Below are positions 13,123 through 19,705 of a stretch of DNA of 20,380 nucleotides, piece by piece (positions within the stretch are counted from its first letter, which is position 1; each line of letters starts with the position of its first letter). A program made the translations under genes and the position numbers. Source of the stretch: CAZYMF01 sp964648215 (GTDB lineage: Bacteria; Desulfobacterota; Binatia; HRBIN30; JACQVA1). The DNA lies in assembly GCA_964648215.1 (NCBI GenBank), contig CAZYMF010000077.1:1-20380 (forward strand), written 5' to 3'. The notes below the pieces were generated by a model. It saw only the letters and a program-made list of their open reading frames with translations. It was not told where the DNA came from and made no database searches.

Positions 13123-14148
13123 CTACGCCGCCTCGGGAAGCGACTTCAGCCGGGATCGTGCGGCGTGTGACGCGTAAGCCAGGGACAGGAGCTGGACGCA
13201 CTGGCCGGCCTCGCTCAGATTCTCGCCGCGTACGCTCGGATCGGCAATCTCTCGCTGAAAGGCTTCGATGACCGCCGCAAACCAGTCGGGGTGGTGCGAC
13301 CCCGCGGAGAGGGACTGCCCACAGGTGAACGACTCCGCCCGTCCGTTGCGGCAAATCGACAGGCGATCGTCGTCGACCTCGATCGAGCCGTCGCGCCCTT
13401 CGAGCTGCCAACGCGTGCGGCGCTCGCTGCCGGCCCAGGTCAGATCGAGCTGGCCGACGAGGGAGGGAAACTCGATGGTGCAGTGGGCGCTGTCTTCCAC
13501 GTCGGCGGCCACGTAACGCCGCCGCGCCAGCTCGGCGCGGATGGCCATGGGCCGCTCGCTGGCCAGAGCCAGCATCAGGTAGAACGCGTGCCAGCCGTGA
13601 TCCACGAGGATGCCGCCGCCGGCGAGAGCGTTCGTGGTGCGCCAATCGCCGCCGACACTGCGCGCGCAGCCGTCGCGCGTGGTCTCGAAGCGAATCCCGC
13701 TGAGCGGGCCGATCGCGCCGTCGTCGAGCAGGGCGCGGACGCGGCGGAACGGCTCCGAGTACTTCCAGTTGTGCACCGTGAACAGCGTCACCCCGGCGCC
13801 GACGACCGCCTCGCGCACCTGCCGATACTCAGCCGCCGACACGGCGAGCGGCTTCTCACAGATCACGTGAACCCCGGCCGCCGCGGCCGCCGTGATCCAG
13901 GGGGCGTGCAACGCCGGCGGCGTGGCAATGTCGACGAAGTCGGGCCGGATCTCGCGCAGCATCACGCCGGCGTCCGCGAAGATCTCCACCTCCGGCAACA
14001 GCTCGCGTGCTCGTGCCCGGCGCTCGGCGTCCGGCTCGGCAACCGCCGCCAGACGCATCGCGTCCTGCGCCAGCCAGGCCGGCAGATGCCCGCATTCGGC
14101 CACGTTGCCGAAGCCGATGATCCCCCCCCGGAGCGGCGAATCGGTCAT
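13123..14148 (-). CDS. Gfo/Idh/MocA-family NAD(P)-dependent oxidoreductase
   Basis: This 341-residue protein starts with the Rossmann motif GIIGFGNVAECGHLPAW near residues 9-25 and carries the catalytic CEKPLA motif (lysine at about residue 97). ALAGGGILVDHGWH near 172-185 is the family's active-site block with Asp and His. Family members oxidise or reduce hydroxyl groups on sugars, inositols and related polyols; inositol 2-dehydrogenase and several aminosugar-pathway enzymes belong here. The ATG overlaps the aminotransferase stop by 4 bp (ATGA), indicating translational coupling. The pairing with an aminotransferase suggests it makes the ketone that the aminotransferase then aminates. The exact substrate cannot be read from the sequence. 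Confidence 0.9.
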   Translation of the reverse strand: MTDSPLRGGIIGFGNVAECGHLPAWLAQDAMRLAAVAEPDAERRARARELLPEVEIFADAGVMLREIRPDFVDIATPPALHAPWITAAAAAGVHVICEKPLAVSAAEYRQVREAVVGAGVTLFTVHNWKYSEPFRRVRALLDDGAIGPLSGIRFETTRDGCARSVGGDWRTTNALAGGGILVDHGWHAFYLMLALASERPMAIRAELARRRYVAADVEDSAHCTIEFPSLVGQLDLTWAGSERRTRWQLEGRDGSIEVDDDRLSICRNGRAESFTCGQSLSAGSHHPDWFAAVIEAFQREIADPSVRGENLSEAGQCVQLLSLAYASHAARSRLKSLPEAA

Positions 14149-15524
14149 TGCCGGTAGCGCCCGCTGCGAGCGATCCCGGCAAAGACCTCGTCGAGAATCG
14201 CCACGCCGTCGCGCGCTTCGCTCTCCGTCAGCAGCAGAGGTGGATTGATCCGCACACGGGAGAAGTAACCCATCAACAGCAGGCCACGGCGCAAGGCGCC
14301 GAGAAAGATCTGCTCCGAGACCTCGCGCGACAGCGGCTCCTTGGTCTGGCGACTCTTGACCAGGTCCATCCCGATCAACAGACCGGCGCCGCGCACGTCA
14401 CCGATGAACTCGTACTTCTCCTGCAGCCCGCGCAGCTCGGCGAGCAGAAAGGCGCCGACGCGGGCGGCGTTGTCCACCAGCTTCTCGTCGACGATGGTCT
14501 CGACCGTGGTCAGCGCGGCCACTGCCGCCATCGGGTTGCCGCCGTAGCTCGAGGACGAAGAGCTCGCCTTGGCGAAAGGCTGCGCCGCGGTGATCTCGTC
14601 GGTCGACATCAGGCCGGTGACCGGGAAGCCGTTTCCAAAACCCTTGCCGATGGTCATGACGTCGGGTTCGACGCCGGTGTGGTTGCAGCCGAACATCTTG
14701 CCGGTGCGGCCGAACCCGGTGATCATCTCGTCGGCGATCAGCAGGGCTCCGTTCTCACGGGCGATGTCGCGCACGCCGGGCAGAAACTCCGGCGGCGGCA
14801 CGACGTTGCCGGCAGTTCCCTGGATCGGCTCGACCAGGATCGCGGCGAGCAGCCCGGCCGTAGTCGTCTTCAGGCTCTGGCGCATGAAGTCGAGGCAGAA
14901 CATGCCGCAGTCCGGGTACGAGAGCTTGAACGGGCAGCGGTAGCAGTCGGCGTAGGGGACCTGGAAGGTGCCGGCCGGCAACGGCCCCCACTTCTGCTTC
15001 CACTCGTCACCGATCAGCCCGATCACGCCGCCGGTCTTGCCGTGAAAGCCGCCCCAGAAACCGACCACCTCGTGCTTCTTGGTGTAGGCCTTGGCGAGCC
15101 GGATGGCGGCCTCGACCGCCTCGGCCCCGCCGCTGTAGAGCTGCGTGCGCCGGATCGCCCCCGGGGCCAGCTCGGCCAGCAGCTTCATCAGCTGCAGCCG
15201 CGGCTCGGAGGTGAAGCTGCCGACGGCGAGGCGCTCGATCTGGCGCGTCAGCGCCGCGACGAAGCGCGGGTGCGAGTGCCCGAGGCTGGCAACCGCGACG
15301 CCGGCGAAGAAGTCGAGATACTGATTGCCATCGACGTCGACGAGCGTGCAGCCCCGACCCTCAGCCAGGGTGAGCTGGGAGAGCTGGGCGATGCGCTGCA
15401 GCCCGGGAGCGAGAAATTCCTGCTCGGCCGCGTAGATTGCTCGGGAGGTGGGTCCAGGGATGGCGGTTGGCTCTGGCTCCGGGCTGGCTTCCGCCGCCGC
15501 GGCTTGGTGGGAGACTGTTTTCAC
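14145..15524 (-). CDS. Class III PLP-dependent aminotransferase
   Basis: This 459-residue fold-type I enzyme matches class III aminotransferases (ornithine, GABA and omega-amino acid type). Signatures are GGAEAVEAAIRLAK (132-145), LLIADEMITGFGRTG with D265, and TIGKGFGNGFP with the PLP lysine K294. An insert at 194-210 has four cysteines spaced C-x2-C-x8-C-x3-C, as in a subgroup of these enzymes, and might hold a metal or a disulfide. The first 25 residues are an Ala/Glu/Pro-rich tail, so the true start could lie slightly downstream, but the GTG at 15524 overlaps the ATP-grasp stop by 4 bp. Role: transfer of an amino group onto a ketone or aldehyde, plausibly the product of the neighbouring Gfo/Idh enzyme. 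Donor and acceptor unknown. Confidence 0.9.
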   Translation of the reverse strand: MKTVSHQAAAAEASPEPEPTAIPGPTSRAIYAAEQEFLAPGLQRIAQLSQLTLAEGRGCTLVDVDGNQYLDFFAGVAVASLGHSHPRFVAALTRQIERLAVGSFTSEPRLQLMKLLAELAPGAIRRTQLYSGGAEAVEAAIRLAKAYTKKHEVVGFWGGFHGKTGGVIGLIGDEWKQKWGPLPAGTFQVPYADCYRCPFKLSYPDCGMFCLDFMRQSLKTTTAGLLAAILVEPIQGTAGNVVPPPEFLPGVRDIARENGALLIADEMITGFGRTGKMFGCNHTGVEPDVMTIGKGFGNGFPVTGLMSTDEITAAQPFAKASSSSSSYGGNPMAAVAALTTVETIVDEKLVDNAARVGAFLLAELRGLQEKYEFIGDVRGAGLLIGMDLVKSRQTKEPLSREVSEQIFLGALRRGLLLMGYFSRVRINPPLLLTESEARDGVAILDEVFAGIARSGRYRQ

Positions 15525-16336
15525 GGATCGCTCGACTCACTCTGCGCTTCCAAGTGCGCGGCAATGGCTCCTGCCGCCTCAAGACGGCACGGAGCGTAGC
15601 TAGGCCAATCGTTCAAGTCAATCAACTGTAACCCGCCGTTCACATCGACGACACAGTCGCCGCCGTAGACCTCCAGGCCCAGGGCGCGGGCCCCTTCCGC
15701 ACCGACTGCTCGCAGCGCGGCGACCTGTTCCGGGCTCAGCTCCAGCCGAGTCTCCGGTGGCGGGTACCAGGCCAGAAACCCGTTGGCGACGGCATAGAAT
15801 TTGACCACCACTCCGGGCACGTGACGCTGCAGCACGACTCGTTCGATGCCCCGGCGGCGCAGTCGTTGCAAACCCGCCGCCGCGGCTTTTTCGTCAACCA
15901 CGAAGACGACGTCCCCGGCCTCGGTCGCGTGCACGTCGCCCCGCTTCAGCCAGCCACCTGCGGCAAGCCAGGAGGGCCATGCGGGCCGGGCGTGGTCGGC
16001 CAGCAGCAGCGTCTCCGGCGTCGCCACGCCGGAGCGCCGGAAGCAGTCCAGCATGCGGTGGCGGTGGCAGTTGAGAATCGATTCCACCGAGTTGATCACC
16101 CGCACCCCGCGGCTCTCCCATTCCCGGACGATGCCCAGAGCCTCCTCGCCCTGGCTCATGGTGAAGACGACGGTGCTCGGCGCGGGCGACGGCAGGCGGT
16201 CTTCGGCGCTGGCGACGTCGACGCGGTGGCCGCGGCAGCGCAGCGCCTCGGCCACCGCTTCGAGGATGCCGCGGTCGGCTTCGATCTTGCCGGGAGAGAA
16301 AACGCGCTCGCGCGCGACGGCGAGAAAGCGGCTCAT
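15521..16336 (-). CDS. ATP-grasp-like ligase
   Basis: This 271-residue protein has the general plan of a small ATP-grasp enzyme (RimK / glutathione synthetase type). It has an N-terminal Rossmann-like part (1-85), a central segment with INSVESILNCHRHRMLDCF (about 81-99), a lysine-bearing strand GWLKRGD near 128-134, and VLQRHVPGVVVKFYAV near 168-183. A terminal metal-binding strand holds CVVDVNGGLQLIDLNDWPS (about 228-246), with D240 and N242 in place of the usual E and N. Such enzymes make amide or related bonds between a carboxylate and an amine, using ATP. The start ATG overlaps the nucleotidyltransferase stop by 4 bp and the stop overlaps the aminotransferase start, so it is coupled on both sides. 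I infer that it attaches a carboxylate to the amine produced by the aminotransferase. The family call is moderately sure; the reaction is a guess. Confidence 0.68.
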   Translation of the reverse strand: MSRFLAVARERVFSPGKIEADRGILEAVAEALRCRGHRVDVASAEDRLPSPAPSTVVFTMSQGEEALGIVREWESRGVRVINSVESILNCHRHRMLDCFRRSGVATPETLLLADHARPAWPSWLAAGGWLKRGDVHATEAGDVVFVVDEKAAAAGLQRLRRRGIERVVLQRHVPGVVVKFYAVANGFLAWYPPPETRLELSPEQVAALRAVGAEGARALGLEVYGGDCVVDVNGGLQLIDLNDWPSYAPCRLEAAGAIAAHLEAQSESSDP

Positions 16337-17040
16337 GACGCGTACCCGCTGCGAATGAACGCCTCGGCCGTGGCGATGTCCTCGGGGCGATCGACGTCGA
16401 CGCTCTTCGGCACGGCGGCGCCGTACAGCACGTAGCCGCGGTCGACGAGGTGACCCAGAAACTGGCGCAAAGCCGTGAAGCGCGCCGACCGCGCCGCGTC
16501 GATCTCAGCAAAGATCGAGGGTCGAAAGACGTAGAAGCCGGCCGTGATCACCGGGCTGTCGCCAGCGGACGGGCCGAGGGCGACGATGCGTCCATCGGCA
16601 TCGCAGCGGACGCGCAGCGGCTTCTCGTCGTCGACGAAGGTGTTGGTCGCCAGCACGCCGTCGGCATCGCCGTGCCGCGCGGCCGCGGCGACGAAATCGC
16701 GCACGACCGCCGGCGCGACGATGGCGTCGACCGTCAACAGCAGGAACGGCTCGTCGCCGAGATGGGGCGCCAGGGTGAACAGGCTCTCCATCGAGCTCGG
16801 CGTCGTTCGATGGACGAAGTGCAGGCTCAGATCGGCGACGTGTTGGCGACAGTGGGTCTCCACCGCGCCCGAGGCTTCGTTGATGATGCATACCACCTCG
16901 CTCAGGCCGGCCGCCCGAATGGCGTTCAGCGTGTGCTCGATCAGCGTGGCGCCCGCCACTCGCACCAGCGGCTTGGGGCCGCGCACTCCCGCCCGGCTCA
17001 GGCGCTCGCCGAGCCCGGCCGCGATGATCCCGGCTTTCAT
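16333..17040 (-). CDS. Nucleotidyltransferase (CTP/NTP:sugar- or alcohol-phosphate type)
   Basis: This 235-residue protein has an intact nucleotidyltransferase signature: IIAAGLGERLSRAG (5-18), then PKPLVRVAG with K23, then TLIEHTLNAIRAAG. LLLTVDAIV near residue 105 supplies the metal-binding aspartate, and SVDVDRPEDIATAE at the end supplies the second. This pattern is shared by MobA-like and phosphocholine / inositol-phosphate cytidylyltransferases. With a CDP-alcohol phosphotransferase in the same operon, CTP-dependent activation of a phospho-alcohol is the most likely role. It could supply the activity that the degenerate N-terminal half of that fusion protein seems to have lost. The ATG at 17040 lies 5 nt after the HAD gene stop, and its own stop overlaps the ATP-grasp start. 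Confidence 0.87.
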   Translation of the reverse strand: MKAGIIAAGLGERLSRAGVRGPKPLVRVAGATLIEHTLNAIRAAGLSEVVCIINEASGAVETHCRQHVADLSLHFVHRTTPSSMESLFTLAPHLGDEPFLLLTVDAIVAPAVVRDFVAAAARHGDADGVLATNTFVDDEKPLRVRCDADGRIVALGPSAGDSPVITAGFYVFRPSIFAEIDAARSARFTALRQFLGHLVDRGYVLYGAAVPKSVDVDRPEDIATAEAFIRSGYAS

Positions 17041-17045
17041 CTTGC

Positions 17046-17732
17046 CTACAGCAGCCGTTCCAGATCGGAGATGGACTGCACGCAGACGTCGGCCGCCGTC
17101 CCCTCGCCGGCGGCGCGCTCACCACGGAGCCAGGCGGTGCGCAGGCCGGCGGCGCGCGCCGGAGCGATGTCCTGCTCGAGCGAGTCGCCGACGAACAGCG
17201 CCGCTGCCGGCCGGGCCTGCAGGCGCTCGAGGGCGAGAGCGAAGATGCGCGGGTCCGGCTTGCTGACCCCGGCCACCGTCGAGTCGACGATCGCTCCGAG
17301 CAGCGGCGCCACCCCGGCCTGCTCGAGGATGCGGTCGACGTTGCCGTAGAAGTTCGACACCACCCCGAGCTTGAAACGGCGCGACAGCCGCTCGAGAACG
17401 GCACGGCTGTCGGCGAGGGCGGACTCCGCCCACGACACGAAGAGGTCGACGACTCTTGCCGCCGCCGCGGGATTCTCGATCTTGAGGTGGGCGAACTGAC
17501 AAGCGACGTGGAAGGCGACCGTGGCGCGCAGGTCGAACCCCGCCACCTGCGGGCTGTGATACGCCTGCCGCGTGCCGTGGCCCGACGCCTCGCGCAGCGT
17601 CGCGAGCGGGACGTCGAGCCCGGCTTTGGCATACGCCGCGGCGAAACGGTCGATCCACGCCACACCGTCGGCATCCAGGGTGCCGCCGAAGTCGAACAGG
17701 ATCGCCTCCAGATCGGCCAACCGGTCGCTCAC
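17046..17732 (-). CDS. HAD-superfamily hydrolase (phosphatase)
   Basis: This protein of about 228 residues has the four HAD motifs. Motif I is ILFDFGGTLD with nucleophile D14, where the +2 position is glycine instead of the usual aspartate. Motif II is GVVSNFYGN, motif III SKPDPRIFALAL, and motif IV FVGDSLEQDI. A helical cap lies between about residues 20 and 90. Members remove phosphate from small metabolites; the altered motif I is common in the FDxGGTL subgroup but leaves the acid/base residue uncertain. I chose the GTG at 17732; a TTG at 17738 would lie inside the predicted -10 box. It appears to be the first gene of the minus-strand operon that continues to 9864. A scaffold gap lies 27 bp upstream, so genes further upstream are unknown. 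Confidence 0.85.
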   Translation of the reverse strand: MSDRLADLEAILFDFGGTLDADGVAWIDRFAAAYAKAGLDVPLATLREASGHGTRQAYHSPQVAGFDLRATVAFHVACQFAHLKIENPAAAARVVDLFVSWAESALADSRAVLERLSRRFKLGVVSNFYGNVDRILEQAGVAPLLGAIVDSTVAGVSKPDPRIFALALERLQARPAAALFVGDSLEQDIAPARAAGLRTAWLRGERAAGEGTAADVCVQSISDLERLL

Positions 17733-17736
17733 GGCC

Positions 17737-17742
17737 AATGTA
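17737..17742 (-). promoter_or_regulatory. Candidate -10 box of the HAD-to-hpnK operon
   Basis: TACATT on the minus strand ends 4 nt before the GTG start of the HAD gene and matches the -10 consensus at four of six positions. The expected -35 position falls in the N run, so it cannot be checked. The arrangement would give a nearly leaderless transcript. Confidence 0.4.
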
Positions 17743-17759
17743 AAGCAGTCCGCCGGGGC

Positions 17760-17859
17760 NNNNNNNNNNNNNNNNNNNNNNNNNNNNNNNNNNNNNNNNN
17801 NNNNNNNNNNNNNNNNNNNNNNNNNNNNNNNNNNNNNNNNNNNNNNNNNNNNNNNNNNN
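17760..17859. other. Assembly gap, 100 N
   Basis: Exactly 100 undetermined bases, the conventional placeholder for a scaffold gap of unknown length. The real distance between the HAD gene and the HigB gene, and even their adjacency, is not established by this sequence. Confidence 0.98.
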
Positions 17860-17876
17860 AAAGCGACCCCGTAAAG

Positions 17877-17912
17877 CGTCGCTTGCCACGCGACGTGCCT
17901 CTCGGGTAGGCT
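17877..17912 (+). promoter_or_regulatory. Predicted higBA promoter with overlapping operator palindrome
   Basis: TTGCCA (17883-17888, five of six matches to the -35 consensus), an 18-nt spacer and TAGGCT (17907-17912) form a promoter ending 5 nt before the HigB ATG, so the mRNA may be leaderless. The -35 box lies exactly in the spacer of a perfect inverted repeat, CGTCGC (17877-17882) and GCGACG (17890-17895). A second pair, AAGCGAC (17861-17867) and GTCGCTT (17878-17884), shares the same half site. Binding of the HigA antitoxin here would block the promoter. Confidence 0.55.
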
Positions 17913-17917
17913 GACTC

Positions 17918-18208
17918 ATGAAGATTAGAAACGTGGTCCACCGGGGACTGCGGCGCTTCATCGAACGCAACGATCCGTCGGGCTTGTCACCGCTTGTCGT
18001 GGAACGGGTCCGCAACATGGTGACCTTCCTACAAGAGATGGGAGACGCCCGGGAGCTTCGCGACGTCCCGAGCTGGAAAGCGCATCAGCTCACCGGCGAT
18101 CGCAAGGGAACGTGGAGCCTCACGGTCACCCGCAATTGGCGGATCACGTTTCGAATCGATCAGGCCGAAGGAGAAATCCTCGACCTGGATTACGAGGATT
18201 ACCACTGA
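17918..18208 (+). CDS. higB: HigB-type toxin (RelE/ParE superfamily)
   Basis: This 96-residue protein has the HigB toxin pattern: GLRRFIERND near the start, then WKAHQLTGDRKGTWSL at about 69-84 and TVTRNWRITFRID at about 85-97, ending in DLDYEDYH. HigB toxins are ribosome-dependent mRNA endonucleases. The gene precedes its antitoxin, the reversed order typical of hig loci, with 14 bp between them. Basic residues in the WKAHQL and NWRITF blocks, which act in cleavage in this family, are retained, so the toxin appears intact. The ATG at 17918 agrees with the family length. Confidence 0.92.
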   Translation: MKIRNVVHRGLRRFIERNDPSGLSPLVVERVRNMVTFLQEMGDARELRDVPSWKAHQLTGDRKGTWSLTVTRNWRITFRIDQAEGEILDLDYEDYH

Positions 18209-18222
18209 AGGGAGACAAGACC

Positions 18223-18540
18223 ATGCGTATGGCACGTCCGGCCCATCCGGGACAGTTCATCAGGATGGAAGTGATCGACCCGCTCGGGCTCTCCGTTACC
18301 GATGCCGCCAAGGTTCTTGGCGTGACCAGGGCCGCACTCTCGGCACTCCTCAACGGGCGCGCCGCACTCTCGGCCGACATGGCGCTCCGAATCGAGAAGG
18401 CGTTCGGCCCAAAGATGGACACCCTTCTCCGGATGCAGACCGCCTACGAAATCGCCCAGGCCCGCGGCCGGGAAGGGGACATCAAGGTCAAGCGCTACGT
18501 GCCGAAGGAGCGCACCGCGACAACGACGCTTTCTCAGTGA
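18223..18540 (+). CDS. higA: HigA-type antitoxin (XRE helix-turn-helix)
   Basis: This 105-residue protein carries the HigA/XRE HTH: HPGQFIRMEVIDPLGLSV at 8-25, then TDAAKVLGVTRAALSALLNG with the recognition helix at about 38-48, then ADMALRIEKAFG. It should bind HigB and repress the operon from the palindromes at 17861-17895. The start ATG at 18223 follows GGGAG with good spacing. A longer frame begins at 18112 but overlaps the toxin gene and has no HigA similarity there. Confidence 0.92.
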   Translation: MRMARPAHPGQFIRMEVIDPLGLSVTDAAKVLGVTRAALSALLNGRAALSADMALRIEKAFGPKMDTLLRMQTAYEIAQARGREGDIKVKRYVPKERTATTTLSQ

Positions 18541-18569
18541 AGGCGAGCATACCGCGCCCCAGAGAACGC

Positions 18570-18650
18570 ATGACCCGCGTCGAAGACCTCCAGCCCAACG
18601 CCGCCCTCTGCGGCATCCTCCCGGATGCCCCGGTGACCGTCGTCAGCTCT
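18570..18650 (+). pseudogene. N-terminal relic of an SNF2-type helicase gene
   Basis: From an ATG at 18570 the first 25 or so codons read MTRVEDLQPNAALCGILP followed by DAPVTVVS. This closely follows the N-terminus of the large SNF2/DEAD-type helicases associated with defence islands (pattern LxPGAxxRGILPDxxVTVVSVxWFG). The similarity stops abruptly at about 18648, and the frame runs out at 18743 without any helicase motif. Only the first 2-3% of the original gene remains, so it is a deletion relic. Family recognition is from memory of the N-terminal pattern and should be treated as moderate. Confidence 0.5.
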
Positions 18651-18742
18651 GCGCCCTCTGCGGTGAGATCGTGCGCGGAAGGACCCCAGGCGCGACAAAC
18701 TGGCGTTGAATGGATTATGACCCTCGCGCGGGAGGCAACCTG

Positions 18743-19060
18743 ATGACGGCTGAGGCAGCTATCGACACCATGGTTGATCGAATCGTCGCGCGATTTCATC
18801 CGCGCCGCGTGGTGCTCTTTGGATCGGGGGCACGGGGGACTGCTACTCCGGAGAGCGACATCGATCTGCTCGTCGTCATGGATCGCGTCGCTGACAAACG
18901 CCGTGCCGCCATCGAGATCCGCCGGGTCTTGTCCGATCTGCCGGTCTGCAAGGACATCATCGTGACGACTCCCGATGAGATCGCACGTCGCGGTGATCTC
19001 GCCGGTAGCGTGCTGCGGCCGGCCCTCCGCGAGGGCAAGGTTGTCTATGAACAGTCCTGA
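18743..19060 (+). CDS. MNT-type nucleotidyltransferase (MntA-like antitoxin)
   Basis: This 105-residue minimal nucleotidyltransferase has GSGARGTATPESDIDLLVVM at 27-46, which includes the GSxARG loop and the metal aspartates D39 and D41. In MntA-HepT (HEPN/MNT) pairs the protein adds AMP units to a tyrosine of the HEPN RNase and silences it. The ATG is preceded by GGGAGG with an 8-nt spacing. Its end overlaps by 14 bp the start of a HEPN gene, the normal arrangement, but that HEPN gene is truncated here, so this antitoxin probably has no intact local partner. Confidence 0.9.
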   Translation: MTAEAAIDTMVDRIVARFHPRRVVLFGSGARGTATPESDIDLLVVMDRVADKRRAAIEIRRVLSDLPVCKDIIVTTPDEIARRGDLAGSVLRPALREGKVVYEQS

Positions 19061-19139
19061 GCTGCTCGACGAAGTCCGCCGCTGGCTCCGATTCGCCCGC
19101 GAGGATCTCGAAGCCGCCGCATCGGTTCTGATCGGGTGG
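19047..19139 (+). pseudogene. Truncated HEPN-domain gene (HepT-like)
   Basis: The ATG at 19047 lies inside the end of the MNT gene. The first 28 residues, MNSPELLDEVRRWLRFARED then LEAAASVL, match the N-terminal helix of HEPN proteins. After about 19130 the frame becomes low-complexity Arg/Gly/Ser-rich. The HEPN RxxxxH (R-x4-6-H) RNase motif and the helical core never appear, in this or the other two frames. The toxin is therefore lost, probably by a deletion just after 19130. Confidence 0.65.
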
Positions 19140-19200
19140 CCTCGTTCTTCAGGTCGCCGGGCACTGTGCGGGGGCAGGTCCGCGACCGGAGGATCGAGGA

Positions 19201-19572
19201 ATGACCAAGACGAGGGACTTCAACAAGATCGTCCGCGACCGGATGGCGAAGACCGGCGAGAGCTTCGCGGCGGCTCGCGCCGTGCTACTCGCAGCTGGCG
19301 AGGGCCAGTGCCAGGAGCGCGAGTGGGCGCTATTCCGACAGCATGTGGCTCCACTCGCATTAGTTCGGCCCGCCCTACGACTACCAGCGCGGCTATCTGC
19401 GGTACTGCTTGGCGTGCTGGCTAGGGGTCGGGCCCAAGGACCTTTCGGCCACGTGAACGACCAAGACGACCGGGCCGCCGTTTCAGGCCGGCCTGCCGCA
19501 GCAACTGAGTGGGCTCGAGCTGGTGGATGTCCCCCGGATCCGACAGGCGCCATCCCGGACGATTGCGCTTGA
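19201..19572 (+). pseudogene. Small reading frame with RMxxTGESFxxAR-type N-terminus, tail not genuine
   Basis: A good ribosome site (GGAGGATCGAGGA) precedes the ATG at 19201. The first 32 or so residues, TKTRDFNKIVRDRMAKTGES followed by FAAARAVLLA, resemble a short conserved N-terminal segment found at the start of various small bacterial proteins. After about 19300 the frame turns into composition typical of noise and overlaps antisense the methyltransferase relic (19421-19705). I read it as an N-terminal stub joined to unrelated DNA. A real short protein cannot be excluded. Confidence 0.4.
19364..19456 (+). pseudogene. Orphan C-terminal fragment of an unknown protein
   Basis: In a different plus frame from its surroundings, right after a stop at 19361-19363, the sequence reads FGPPYDYQRGYLRYCLACWL then GVGPKDLSAT and a stop at 19454-19456. 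The composition (Tyr, Cys, Trp, balanced hydrophobics) is that of a real protein end rather than a GC-rich shadow. There is no start codon and I do not recognise the family. It probably is the 3' end of a gene whose body was deleted. Confidence 0.35.
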
Positions 19573-19705
19573 GCGTCTCATGCGACTCGCTGTCGACCTC
19601 GACACACAGCACCGGCTCGAAGCCTGCGGCTTCGAGGCCGAGGTCAAGACCGCCTGCGCCCGTGAAGAGCGACAGAACGCTGAGGTCGTTCGGGGATCGG
19701 CTCAT
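19421..19705 (-). pseudogene. Truncated DNA (cytosine-5) methyltransferase
   Basis: The start MSRSPNDLSVLSLFTGAGGL then DLGLEAAGFEPVLCVEVD contains motif I (FTGAGGLDLGLEAAGF, SAM binding) and motif II (VEVD) of C5-methyltransferases. GWRLSDPGDIHQL leads towards the catalytic loop. Similarity stops near 19478 (after LLRQAGLKR). The catalytic PPCQ motif IV and everything after it are missing, and the frame ends at 19421 in Arg/Gly-rich noise. Normal members have 350 residues or more, so this is a non-functional stub of about 75 genuine residues. Its ATG overlaps the stop of the upstream HTH gene by 4 bp, showing the two once formed an operon. Confidence 0.75.

Noticed and set aside
14148..15599. 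Plus-strand 483-codon open frame opposite the aminotransferase
   Set aside because: The minus strand holds an unmistakable class III aminotransferase; the plus translation is Arg/Asp/Gly-rich shadow.
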